Shown in pieces: positions 23,897-31,312 of a stretch of DNA of 33,729 nt (positions are counted from its first letter, which is position 1; each line of letters starts with the position of its first letter). The notes under the pieces were generated by a model. That model was not told the origin of the DNA and searched no databases. It saw only the letters and a list, made by a program, of their open reading frames with translations. The position numbers and the translations under genes were made by a program. Origin of the DNA: Aureispira sp. CCB-QB1 (GTDB lineage: Bacteria > Bacteroidota > Bacteroidia > Chitinophagales > Saprospiraceae); NCBI RefSeq assembly GCF_000724545.1, contig NZ_JHBV01000143.1, positions 1 to 33,729 on the forward strand, read 5' to 3'.

Positions 23897-24172
23897 TTAT
23901 ACTTTGGATTCTAAAATATCAATAATTAATTTTCTTAGAGTGATTCCTTTATCAAAAGATTCTCTTTTAAGTTTACGATAAAGCTCCATTGGTATATGTA
24001 TGCTTGTTTTTTTTACTTCTTCTTTTTCTTTTTTAGGTTTTACTTCTTCCTCATGTATTTCACTTGTAGCTTTTTCTATTTCTTGATTATTTATAACAGG
24101 TCTTTTAGGAACTATGCCTTTAGGTTTTAAGGTTAGGGCATTTTTTATTTCAGTATTTTTCTTTTTTGCCAT
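23897..24172 (-). CDS. Small ribbon-helix-helix partition protein
   Basis: This is a 91-residue protein. The first ~55 residues are Lys/Glu-rich and flexible. The last ~38 form a ribbon-helix-helix (KTSIHIPMELYRKLKRESFD then KGITLRKLIIDILESKV). Small proteins of this type next to a short ParA are the centromere-binding partners of type Ib partition systems; the flexible N-terminus stimulates the ParA ATPase. It lies 57 bases after parA in the same direction, and that gap holds AT-rich TTAAT-type repeats that could be its binding sites. Confidence 0.75.
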   Translation of the reverse strand: MAKKKNTEIKNALTLKPKGIVPKRPVINNQEIEKATSEIHEEEVKPKKEKEEVKKTSIHIPMELYRKLKRESFDKGITLRKLIIDILESKV

Positions 24173-24229
24173 TTTAATTAAATAATTATAAGATTAAATA
24201 ATTTTTTAATTATTTACTTTTTTAAGTTT
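24173..24229. promoter_or_regulatory. AT-rich repeat spacer between parA and the RHH gene
   Basis: The spacer is dominated by TTAATTAAATAATT-like words that recur at 24915-25011. It is a candidate binding site for the ribbon-helix-helix protein. Confidence 0.35.
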
Positions 24230-24883
24230 TTAATTAAAGTTTTCAATAATAGATTGTATTTCGTTTGTTAAAGCAATTATCTCGGTTTTTGCTTTTGGGT
24301 CTGTAGCTTCATAAACACCTAACCCTTTAAGCATTGAATCTTTGTATATTACACGTTGTTTTATCTTACTATCAAGCGTCTTTATATTAAAATCTTCTTC
24401 AAATGCTTTTAGGGCAGATACAACGGTTTTCTCAAGGTTTATTCTTGAGTCAAACTTATTGCAAAGTATGTAGCTTTGCAAAGATTCATTGATTACTTGG
24501 GTTTCGCTTAAACGTTCAACAAATGGTTCTATCGCCCAAAAATCAGCCCCACTCAATAGAGTAGGAATAATAGTGATATTGGATAGTAGTAATATTTTAC
24601 TTGTCATTTTTGACAATGAAGGAGTACCATCTATAAGAACTATATCATAGTCTTTATTTAATATTTTTATATTATTGGGCAAAGCTCCAGCTTCTGTTAT
24701 ACCAAAAACAGGAATATTAGGTAGTTCATCAGATCTGAAACTAATCCATTTCATAGATGTTTGGTTTGTGTCTGTATCAACTATACAAACTTTATAGCCC
24801 ATATTCACAAAACAAACTGCCAAGTTTTGGCAAATTGTAGACTTGCCTACTCCCCCTTTTAGATTTGTAATTGAAATAATCAT
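24230..24883 (-). CDS. parA: ParA-family partition ATPase
   Basis: This is a 217-residue protein. The deviant Walker A is KGGVGKST at 9-16, followed by CIVDTDTNQTSMKW (switch I) and IVLIDGTPS (Walker B). The short length without an N-terminal helix-turn-helix is typical of type Ib ParA. Together with the ribbon-helix-helix gene it should move plasmid copies to daughter cells. A second ParA of identical length, with TGA codons, lies divergently at 25075-25728 across a shared AT-rich region. Confidence 0.88.
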   Translation of the reverse strand: MIISITNLKGGVGKSTICQNLAVCFVNMGYKVCIVDTDTNQTSMKWISFRSDELPNIPVFGITEAGALPNNIKILNKDYDIVLIDGTPSLSKMTSKILLLSNITIIPTLLSGADFWAIEPFVERLSETQVINESLQSYILCNKFDSRINLEKTVVSALKAFEEDFNIKTLDSKIKQRVIYKDSMLKGLGVYEATDPKAKTEIIALTNEIQSIIENFN

Positions 24884-25074
24884 AAATATTTTTTTGGAGT
24901 TAAAATATGGATAGCAATATAACTATTTAATTATTTAATTAAATAGTTTTTTGTGTAAATAATTTTTTAATCTTTTCCTTATTTAATTTTTTAATTAAAT
25001 AATTAAATAAGTATTGTATTAGTGTAGTTTTTTAGTAAAACAATTGGGTTTTGAAAAATTAAGATTTAATCATT
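24884..25074. promoter_or_regulatory. AT-rich region between two parA genes; centromere candidate
   Basis: This is almost pure A+T, with overlapping palindromic words such as TTTAATTAAATA and an inverted repeat CTTATTTAATT (24978-24988) / AATTAAATAAG (25001-25011). Its position upstream of parA and its similarity to 24173-24229 suggest the partition site and operator. Confidence 0.5.
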
Positions 25075-25728
25075 ATGGTAATTTGAATCACAAATTATAA
25101 GGGAGGAGTAGGAAAAACTATGATATGTCAAAATATAGGAGTGTGTCTAGCAAAAGATAAAAAGAAGGTTTGCATTATAGATACAGATATAAATCAAAGC
25201 ACTTTAACTTGGTTCGGAATTAGGAATGAAAAACTACCCAATGTTCCCGTATTTTTTGCTCCAACTGAAAAGATACTTGCAAAGATATTGAAGGTCATAA
25301 AGTCAAATTATGATATTATTTTAATAGACGGCACACCATCAAATATTGAGTTGACAGATAGAATATTAAAATTATCAGATATTTTATTAATTCCTGTTGT
25401 TCCTAGTGAATCAGATATAAGAGTAACTGAAAAATTTGTTAGCCGTGTTCAAGAAATTCAAAAGCATTGTAATCCGTCTTTAAGCGTTCGTTTTGTTTTG
25501 AATCAAATAACCCAAACCAATAAAAGTAAAGAATTATCAGTTAGAGTTAGGAGTTTATGATTTTCTAGTTTGTCATCTCCTATTAAGGATAAGATAGTAT
25601 ACAAAAATGCTTATGAGAAGGGAAGGGGAGTTGCAGAAATGAAGGAAAAAGAAATAGATAAGGTCTATGATGAATTAAAGAAATTGATATGTAAAATTCA
25701 ATTATTATCAGTTTTTAGAGATTTTTAG
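25075..25728 (+). CDS. Second ParA-family ATPase with two in-frame TGA codons
   Basis: From ATG to TAG there are 217 codons, the same length as the neighbouring ParA. TGA occurs at residues 4 (25084) and 162 (25558), with no other interruption. Motifs: M-V-I-TGA-ITNYKGGVGKT (Walker A), CIIDTDINQSTLTWFG, IILIDGTPS, and the C-terminal IKDKIVYKNA that aligns with IKQRVIYKDS of the first ParA. Residue 4 is a small residue (Gly, Ala, Ser) in this family, and residue 162 falls at the conserved Gly before the last strand. Both fit TGA as glycine, and tryptophan would be disruptive. Under the standard code only a fragment lacking the P-loop start could be made (ATG 25120). No partner gene follows. 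It is probably acquired from a code-25 organism. Confidence 0.82.
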
Positions 25729-25846
25729 CAAAAAAAATATTTGCAATATTGTAAATGCAAACCCCATAAATGTACACCTATAATGAAATCTATTTTTTAA
25801 TACTCTTGAGAGAATAGGATAATAGTATTAACTGTTATATCTAGTT

Positions 25847-25919
25847 TTTGTATCAAAAGAACTATTTGACTTGTTTTTTCGTATCATTTGCATATCATTG
25901 CGTATCATTGCGTATCACT
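25847..25919. promoter_or_regulatory. GTATCA repeats upstream of fic
   Basis: TTTGTATCA occurs at 25847-25855. At 25880-25919 four tandem units of 10-11 bases follow (CGTATCATTTG, CATATCATTG, CGTATCATTG, CGTATCACTT), ending 13 bases before the fic ATG. This is an operator-like array; the same half-site forms the inverted repeat at 7895-7921. Confidence 0.65.
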
Positions 25920-25932
25920 TTAATCTAAAAAT

Positions 25933-26973
25933 ATGGAAAATAACGTACATACAGTAAGGGTCAATATAGATTGGAAACTATTAGCAATTATGAGTGAATT
26001 GTATAGTTTTGATGGTGCTTGGGAATTTTTAGAACAACAAAAGAGTAGTGATTTACAACAACTAAGAGAGATAGCGACTATTCGTAGTGTTGGTGCTTCT
26101 ACAAGGATAGAAGGTGCTAAAATGACCAATCAAGAGATTACCTTGTTTTTAGATAAAATTGATATAACAGAGGTTAAAGATAGAGATCAGGCAGAAGTTT
26201 TAGGTTACTTTGAGGTGTTAGATACTATTATTGAATCTTACGAAAATATCCCAATCAATGAAACAACAATACAGCATTTTCATAATATGCTAATGAGACA
26301 CAGCCCCAAAGATGCTTGGCATAAAGGGAAATATAAGCAACAAGATAATGCCGTACAAGCTACGTTACCTAGTGGAGAAAGTCAAATAATTTTTCAAACA
26401 ACACCTGTTGGATTTCCTACACAAATAGCTATGGAAAATTTGATTTCATGGTATAATAAAGATAAAGAAACCGCAGTATTGGTTAAGTGTGCTATTTTTG
26501 TATACGAGTTCCTAAGTATCCACCCATTTCAAGATGGGAATGGTAGAATGAGTAGGTTGCTAACGACACTATTATTATTGAAAGAAGGTTATAAGTGGAT
26601 TCAATATGTTAGTTTTGAACATGAGATAGAAAGTAAAAAAGTAGAGTACTATAAGGCACTACGAACGTGCCAAGCAAATAGACCTAATGAAGATACAACA
26701 CCATGGGTATTATTCTTTTTTAATGCTATACGTAATATTCAAGGACAACTCAAAGAGAAGTTAGATAGACGTAATGCAAAATTAGAACTTGCCCCTAAAG
26801 AAAAAGAAATTTTAGGTGTAATAGAGAAATATTCATTGATTAGTTCTAGTCAAATATCAGAGAAACTTTCTATTCCCGCACCAACGGTGAAAAGGCTATT
26901 AAGGCAATTACTTGATAAAAAATTAATCCAAAAAGAGGGGAGTGGTAGAGCTGTAAGGTATAGACAAAATTAA
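25933..26973 (+). CDS. Fic-family AMPylase-type protein with C-terminal winged helix
   Basis: This is a 346-residue protein. The Fic catalytic motif HPFQDGNGRMSR starts at His197, complete with the catalytic His, the acidic residue and both Arg. The inhibitory helix motif STRIEG lies near residue 58, so it is a class II (self-inhibited) Fic. The end (~290-346) is a winged helix (SSSQISEKLSIPAPTVKRLL). Fic enzymes attach AMP or other nucleotides to target proteins. Class II proteins with a DNA-binding tail usually regulate themselves, which fits the repeats just upstream. There is no TGA inside and the stop is TAA. Confidence 0.9.
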   Translation: MENNVHTVRVNIDWKLLAIMSELYSFDGAWEFLEQQKSSDLQQLREIATIRSVGASTRIEGAKMTNQEITLFLDKIDITEVKDRDQAEVLGYFEVLDTIIESYENIPINETTIQHFHNMLMRHSPKDAWHKGKYKQQDNAVQATLPSGESQIIFQTTPVGFPTQIAMENLISWYNKDKETAVLVKCAIFVYEFLSIHPFQDGNGRMSRLLTTLLLLKEGYKWIQYVSFEHEIESKKVEYYKALRTCQANRPNEDTTPWVLFFFNAIRNIQGQLKEKLDRRNAKLELAPKEKEILGVIEKYSLISSSQISEKLSIPAPTVKRLLRQLLDKKLIQKEGSGRAVRYRQN

Positions 26974-26993
26974 TTAGAAAACTTTTTTTCTAA
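26974..26993 (+). terminator. Hairpin after fic
   Basis: TTAGAAAA and TTTTCTAA are separated by a few bases, immediately after the TAA. Confidence 0.5.
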
Positions 26994-27070
26994 AAAGCCT
27001 TGCAATCCAAAGCTTTTTGAATATAACAATAATGCTCTAGTAAGAGTTCTTTATTATTAACCACTACACA

Positions 27071-27280
27071 ATGACTAAGTACAATTGACGAACTAATAGA
27101 GCTACATGGCTTGTTAGCGTACATTTTAATCCATCATCTATTGATGAATTAGAAAGCTTGAAAGAGTTAATCGAAGAAATGTATGACAATGTGGAATCTA
27201 TTTTCTTAAAAGATTTGATTGATTTGAACGAAATTAACTGGAATGAATTAAAAGAAACAATTGTCACTAATAACAAATAA
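27071..27280 (+). CDS. Small plasmid/phage-type protein with one in-frame TGA
   Basis: ATG to TAA spans 69 residues with TGA at codon 6 (27086). It begins M-T-K-Y-N-TGA-RTNRATWLVSVHF and continues with acidic helices (ELESLKELIEEM, FLKDLIDLNE). The start matches small phage and plasmid proteins (DUF7249-like) that begin with a 'YNGW-N---TW' signature, in which the TGA position is glycine. Under the standard code there is no usable start after the TGA until Met39. A terminator-like hairpin follows, so it looks like an intact single-gene unit. The family match is from memory and moderate. Confidence 0.6.
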
Positions 27281-27289
27281 CTTTTATCA

Positions 27290-27339
27290 TAACCACTATG
27301 AAATCCAACTTGCAAGGGGTTTCGTAGTGGTTACCCCTT
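27290..27339 (+). terminator. Intrinsic terminator
   Basis: TAACCACTA (27290-27298) pairs with TAGTGGTTA (27325-27333). An alternative inner stem AGGGG/CCCCT leads directly into a T6 run. Confidence 0.6.
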
Positions 27340-27362
27340 TTTTATTAATTGGATTTACCAAA

Positions 27363-27551
27363 ATGATAGTACTTTGGACACAAAAAGATATTGCAACAAA
27401 ATTGAGTATATCACCTGAATATCTTTGGGAAGTCAAAAAAGGAAAAAAGAATCTGTCTAAAAAAAGACAAGCATTACTTAAACAGTTTTATCAAGATAAG
27501 ATTAAAGAACTAGATAATATTTGCAAACTAATTAGCATTGAGGGAGCTTAG
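27363..27551 (+). CDS. Small helix-turn-helix (XRE-like) protein
   Basis: This is a 62-residue protein from the ATG at 27363. It contains a compact helix-turn-helix (TQKDIATKLSISPEYLWEVK then KGKKNLSKKRQALLKQFYQD). The frame is open further upstream to 27261, but that part lies inside the terminator hairpin. Its last four bases overlap the end of the convergent recombinase gene. It may regulate a neighbour, or be part of a toxin-antitoxin pair whose other member is not evident. Confidence 0.6.
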   Translation: MIVLWTQKDIATKLSISPEYLWEVKKGKKNLSKKRQALLKQFYQDKIKELDNICKLISIEGA

Positions 27552-28156
27552 AGCTTGGCTTTCTTGATACCATGTTTTTTCATCCAAAGTGATAGGTTGG
27601 CAGGAGTAGTACCATACCTATTCGCTATAAATTTTTGTGTAGAGCCATTGTTGAGCAAAGCTTCAATTTCAGGTCTAAATTTATCAAGTTTACTTTTGCC
27701 TGATCCTTTAGGTCTACCAAGCTTTATACCCATAGCCTTTTTTGCTTTTAGAGCTTCTTTTGTTCTTTGTGAAATCAAATCACGCTCAATCTCCGCAGCC
27801 ATGGCAAAAACCATTGCCATGATTTTACTCTGTATTGAGTTATCTAATTTCCAATCTCCTTTGATAGCAAAAACGTTTATACCCTTTTCAATGGCAATAT
27901 TGAGAACTTGCATAATTTCAAGCATACTACGACCAATCCTAGAAAGTTCGCTCACAAGTAGATTATCTCCCTTTTCAAGTTCGTCAATTATCGCAGCAAT
28001 TTTCCTCTTTTTCCAACTCACTCTACCCGAAATCGTTTCTTCTACAAATTGGACTTGCCCTAGTTCTTTTTTGTTTGCTAGGAGTAAAATATCTGCTTTG
28101 TTTTTTTCAAGGTCTTGATCTGTTGTACTTACTCTAAGGTAGGCTATTGTTTTCAT
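27548..28156 (-). CDS. Serine recombinase (resolvase/invertase)
   Basis: This is a 202-residue protein. The catalytic N-terminal domain has AYLRVST with nucleophile Ser10, SELSRIGRS, and AEIERDLISQRTKEAL. The long E-helix is followed by GIKLGRPKGSGKSK and a C-terminal helix-turn-helix (TQKFIANRYGTTPANLSLWM). All active-site residues are present. It could resolve plasmid multimers or belong to a transposon remnant. A nested inverted repeat lies directly upstream (28166-28220), where such enzymes bind their recombination site. Confidence 0.88.
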   Translation of the reverse strand: MKTIAYLRVSTTDQDLEKNKADILLLANKKELGQVQFVEETISGRVSWKKRKIAAIIDELEKGDNLLVSELSRIGRSMLEIMQVLNIAIEKGINVFAIKGDWKLDNSIQSKIMAMVFAMAAEIERDLISQRTKEALKAKKAMGIKLGRPKGSGKSKLDKFRPEIEALLNNGSTQKFIANRYGTTPANLSLWMKKHGIKKAKL

Positions 28157-28165
28157 GGATAGTGC

Positions 28166-28220
28166 TTTTTGTTATAAATTAAGTGTAAACCCTATTGTTA
28201 GGGTTTTATTATAACAAAAA
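28166..28220. promoter_or_regulatory. Nested inverted repeats upstream of the recombinase (res-site candidate)
   Basis: Outer arms TTTTTGTTATAA (28166-28177) and TTATAACAAAAA (28209-28220), and inner arms AAACCCTA (28187-28194) and TAGGGTTT (28199-28206), are all perfect. The structure starts ten bases before the recombinase ATG, so it may be both promoter operator and crossover site. Confidence 0.55.
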
Positions 28221-28265
28221 ATATAAAAATATCAATGATTAATTATTACTTAATAATCTCAAAAT

Positions 28266-28313
28266 AAATGATCGTTCTATTGCTGAAATTTGTAATCACT
28301 TCCATTTTTTTAA
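28266..28313 (+). pseudogene. Remnant of a serine-recombinase C-terminus
   Basis: Sixteen codons read NDRSIAEICNHFHFFK, matching NERSISEICNHLHISK near the end of the recombinase at 30303-30881, but on the opposite strand and with no flanking coding sequence. It is a leftover of an earlier element copy. Confidence 0.6.
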
Positions 28314-28323
28314 GAAAAACAAT

Positions 28324-28391
28324 AAAACAGATAAGAATTGTAAGCAAACTACAGTTTTATATGTAGTTTGCTTACAATTCTTATCTGTTTT
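28324..28391. promoter_or_regulatory. Perfect 30-bp inverted repeat upstream of abiEi
   Basis: Arms 28324-28353 and 28362-28391 are fully complementary, with an eight-base loop. The right arm ends four bases before the -7 element of the abiE promoter and covers its -33 region. AbiEi antitoxins are known to repress their operon by binding inverted repeats, so an operator is the best reading. Confidence 0.75.
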
Positions 28392-28394
28392 TGT

Positions 28395-28402
28395 TATTTT
28401 TG
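28395..28402 (+). promoter_or_regulatory. -7 promoter element of abiE
   Basis: TATTTTTG matches TAnnTTTG, 27 bases before the abiEi ATG. Confidence 0.5.
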
Positions 28403-28429
28403 ATATACTATTCACCAATAGAATCAAAT

Positions 28430-29248
28430 ATGTTTAGTAAAGTTAGTTGGGATATAATTAAAAAATTTTCGATGGACGATTATGATTGTTTTTCTTTTCA
28501 AGACGTGGTGCAAGAGTATCCAACGATGAAACAGAGAAACTTACTAGATGTCTTGTCTAAAATGGTTTCAAAAGGGATGCTTATAAAGTTATCTAAAGGA
28601 CTGTATCATATTGTTCCCCAAAGTGCAGATCCTGAACACTACATTCCTGATTGGCATTTAGTGGCGAAATACTTGATGCGAGGTAAGAAATATTACATAG
28701 GGTATTATTCTGCGATGCAAGTTCATGGGTTAATAACTCAACCTTCTCTTAAAGAGATAGTGGTAATAAGACATAGGGTTAATCCTCCCAAAAAGATTAT
28801 CCAAGGTATAGAATTTCAATTTATTACTCATGTAATGACAAGGTTCTTTGGATATAAAAAAACTTGGATTAATTCATATGAAAAGGTAATGGTAAGCGAC
28901 TTAGAAAAAACCATTGTAGATGCAGTTACAAAACCTCATTTGTGCGATGGTGTAATAGAAGTTGCTAAAGCAATTTATGAAACAAGGAATAAAATAAAAT
29001 TAGAAAGGTTATTTGATTATTTGATTCAAAACGAAAGTAAGGCAGCAATAAAACGTTACTTGTTCCTTTACGATTTGATAGGGCTTGAGTGGACAGCTCA
29101 CCATGAAGGAATGCTTAAATTAAGGAATGTAGGGGAAGGATTTCCATTATTAGATACTTCTGCATCTGATGAAGGACGTAAAAATCATAGATTTGGATTA
29201 AAAATAAATGTAGATACTGAAACAATTAAAAACTCTTTATACACATGA
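28430..29248 (+). CDS. abiEi: AbiEi-type antitoxin (type IV toxin-antitoxin)
   Basis: From the ATG at 28430 this is a 272-residue protein; an upstream TTG at 28391 falls in the operator and is rejected. The N-terminal winged helix (SFQDVVQEYPTMKQRNLLDV, LIKLSKGLYHIV) is followed by the antitoxin body (IGYYSAMQVHGLITQPSLKE, VSDLEKTIVDAVTKP). This matches AbiEi, the DNA-binding antitoxin that blocks the AbiEii nucleotidyltransferase toxin and represses the operon. It stops on TGA within ATGA, overlapping the abiEii start. This is one of only two TGA stops on the plasmid. Confidence 0.9.
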   Translation: MFSKVSWDIIKKFSMDDYDCFSFQDVVQEYPTMKQRNLLDVLSKMVSKGMLIKLSKGLYHIVPQSADPEHYIPDWHLVAKYLMRGKKYYIGYYSAMQVHGLITQPSLKEIVVIRHRVNPPKKIIQGIEFQFITHVMTRFFGYKKTWINSYEKVMVSDLEKTIVDAVTKPHLCDGVIEVAKAIYETRNKIKLERLFDYLIQNESKAAIKRYLFLYDLIGLEWTAHHEGMLKLRNVGEGFPLLDTSASDEGRKNHRFGLKINVDTETIKNSLYT

Positions 29249-30090
29249 TTAAAAGTAGAGAAATTCAACAAATTTCAAATAGAGAAAAAGTTAGACCTCA
29301 ACAGATTCAAAAGGACTATGTTATATCTTGGATTTTATGGGGGATATCCAATAATGATTTGCTAAAAAATGTATTAATATTTAAAGGAGGAACTTGTCTA
29401 AAAAAAGTACATATAGAAGATTATCGTTATTCGGAAGATATGGACTTTACCCTTAGTCCAGATGATGTATCAGATGATGATATTTATATTGCTTTTGAAA
29501 ATGTTTTTGAGGATATTAAAGATGCTATCAATATGGAATTATCCATACTAGACGATGAAATAGGAACTCACGAGGGAACAGGGAGTATACATTTCTATAT
29601 TCGTTATGTTGGACCACTAGGAGGGCAAAAAGATAGCATAAAAGTTGATATAACAAGAGGCGAAGTTTTAATATTTGATGTTGAAGAGAAGGGAGTTTTG
29701 CATGAATACACGGACTTAGAGGAAGAAGAGGACGAAAATGGTAGATTTAAAATTAAATGCTATGATTTAAAAGAAGTCATAATTGAAAAAATGGCAGCAT
29801 TAATGGGGCGAACAACACCAAGAGATTTATATGATTTTGATTATATTACTAATACAGAAAGTATTGATCTTGAAGATGTTATTTTTGAGTTTGAGCGAAA
29901 AGCAGAGCATAAAGGTCACATATATACTGAATTTTCGGAGAAAGTAAAATCTAAAGAAACTACATTAAAAAAAGCATGGAATAATAGTTTGCAACATCAA
30001 ATTAAAGATTTACCTAAATTTAAAGATATTTGGCGAGGTGTAAAGAAGCAGTTAAGGAAATTTGATAAAATTATTGAAAAAGGTAGTTGA
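29245..30090 (+). CDS. abiEii: AbiEii-type nucleotidyltransferase toxin
   Basis: This is a 281-residue protein. The nucleotidyltransferase signature is FKGGTCLKKVH at 47-57, followed by RYSEDMDFTL with metal-binding Asp65 and Asp67, then VKVDITRGE-type strands and LKEVIIEKMAALMGRTTPRD. AbiEii toxins transfer nucleotides to tRNA or other targets and cause abortive infection or plasmid maintenance. It overlaps abiEi by four bases. It stops on TGA; if TGA were read through, 26 extra residues would be added before a TAA. Confidence 0.9.
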   Translation: MIKSREIQQISNREKVRPQQIQKDYVISWILWGISNNDLLKNVLIFKGGTCLKKVHIEDYRYSEDMDFTLSPDDVSDDDIYIAFENVFEDIKDAINMELSILDDEIGTHEGTGSIHFYIRYVGPLGGQKDSIKVDITRGEVLIFDVEEKGVLHEYTDLEEEEDENGRFKIKCYDLKEVIIEKMAALMGRTTPRDLYDFDYITNTESIDLEDVIFEFERKAEHKGHIYTEFSEKVKSKETTLKKAWNNSLQHQIKDLPKFKDIWRGVKKQLRKFDKIIEKGS

Positions 30091-30302
30091 GGTGTATTAT
30101 TTAGGGATTCCCTTACAGTTCCGTTCATAAGGTCTGCAGACTGAACCCCATTTTATCGTAAGCCTTTTTAATACCATAGGATCTTTGTTTAACGATTGTT
30201 AGATATTAGACCCCTGATATTTTATCAGCTAACTAAATTTATAATTTTGTCCTGTACTCAAAAATCAGTTTTTTTAGCTTTTTGCATAAAAAATATAATA
30301 TG
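30091..30302. other. Intergenic region between abiEii and a recombinase
   Basis: No gene is seen. It contains the palindrome TCTGCAGA near 30146 and an inverted repeat CTGATA/TATCAG at 30214-30228. Both could be parts of a recombination site or terminators for the converging genes. Confidence 0.4.
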
Positions 30303-30881
30303 CTATTTGCCAATGGAAACACTTCTACTTCTTAAATATCTATATAGAGTGGGTTTAGAAATATGGAGATGATTGCAAATTTCAGAAATAGAGCGTTCAT
30401 TTTCTTTATATAGACTTTCTGCTAAACGTGCTTTGTCTTGAGCTTTTTTAGATAAACCTTTGGGGCGACCACCTTTACGTCCTCTAGCTCTTGCAGCTTC
30501 CAAACCCGCTTTAGTCCTAGTGCTAATAATATCCCTTTCAAATTCTGCTAGAGCAGCAAATAAATGGAAGGTTAGCTTTCCAGTGGGCGTTGTTGTATCA
30601 ATTGCATCATGTAGAGATTGAAAGCCTACTCCAATATCTTGAAATGTTGATACTAAGTTTACCAAGTCTCTAAGGCTTCTTCCTAAACGATCTAGTTTCC
30701 ATACAACGATAATATCTCCTTGGCGAAGCTGTTTTATCATTTCTTGTAATTGTGGACGGTTTGATTTTGCACCACTAATATGTTCGCTGTATATTTTTTC
30801 ACAACCTGCTTTCTTTAGAGCATCTTCTTGAAGATTTAAAGATTGCTCTTTAGTACTTACACGTGCATATCCGATTTTCAT
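30303..30881 (-). CDS. Serine recombinase (Pin/resolvase type)
   Basis: This is a 192-residue protein from the ATG at 30881; a TTG two codons upstream is less likely. It has GYARVST with nucleophile Ser9, WKLDRLGRSLRDLV, ALAEFERDIISTRTKAGLEA, then ARGRKGGRPKG and a C-terminal helix-turn-helix (SISEICNHLHISKPTLYRYL). It is a complete DNA invertase/resolvase of the transposon type, probably acting on plasmid multimers or a lost transposon. It is distinct from the recombinase at 27548-28156; a fragment of a close relative lies at 28266. Confidence 0.9.
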   Translation of the reverse strand: MKIGYARVSTKEQSLNLQEDALKKAGCEKIYSEHISGAKSNRPQLQEMIKQLRQGDIIVVWKLDRLGRSLRDLVNLVSTFQDIGVGFQSLHDAIDTTTPTGKLTFHLFAALAEFERDIISTRTKAGLEAARARGRKGGRPKGLSKKAQDKARLAESLYKENERSISEICNHLHISKPTLYRYLRSRSVSIGK

Positions 30882-30908
30882 AGTCAAAAGTTAAATTAAA
30901 AGGTACAC

Positions 30909-30940
30909 TAAAGGTATAAATATTACTTTGATTTGTGCAA
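30909..30940 (-). promoter_or_regulatory. Putative promoter of the Pin-type recombinase
   Basis: Minus-strand TACCTTTA (30909-30916) with TTG at 30938-30940, 21 bases upstream, is a near match to the Bacteroidota consensus. The ATG is 28 bases downstream. Confidence 0.4.
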
Positions 30941-31029
30941 CTACTTTATGTAACTATTGAGATTGTAAATTCGGGGAAAATTTGAATTGTTTTTTAGGGG
31001 TATAGCAAGTAACAAAAAAGGGGCGTTTA

Positions 31030-31312
31030 CTAGAACGATAAATCCCGATTCCATTGTAATGTTTTCATTTGTTCTAAGAACAATTTTATCTGCTCTAACA
31101 TTCCATTAAAAGAAAGAGATTCATCATAAATCATTGCTTTATAATCTTTTTTTCAAGTATTTAAGAAACTGTCAGGTGGAAACGGATTGATAGTTGTTGG
31201 ATTATGAACGTTTTGTTTTAGGCTACTATAATAAATGTTATAAGTGAGTTTATGATTAGTTTTTTTACTGAACAATTTTACGTGATAATTACCTAAAAAG
31301 TTAGTATTTGAT
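31030..31312 (-). pseudogene. Remnant resembling the C-terminus of an AbiEii-like toxin
   Basis: An open stretch of about 94 codons, with one TGA (31153-31155) and TAG at 31030, starts inside the end of the caspase-like gene in another frame and has no ATG at its head. The last part (PPDSF, then DYKAMIYDESLSFNGMLEQI, and KLFLEQMKTL) looks like the final helices of AbiEii-type nucleotidyltransferases (DY--M-MI-GE-PSF pattern). The TGA falls where Trp or Leu is common, so this is more likely a truncated, decayed gene than a recoded one. Confidence 0.4.

Noticed and set aside
25880-25919. CRISPR array
   Set aside because: The units are only 10-11 bp, directly adjacent with no spacers, and sit in a promoter.
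29245-30172. Read-through extension of AbiEii beyond its TGA
   Set aside because: The 26 added residues resemble nothing in the family, and the abiEi stop is a normal ATGA overlap, so TGA acts as stop in this pair.
30091-30302. Transposon end or dif site near 30140-30230
   Set aside because: Short palindromes only; no match to a Tn3-type end or dif that I could support.
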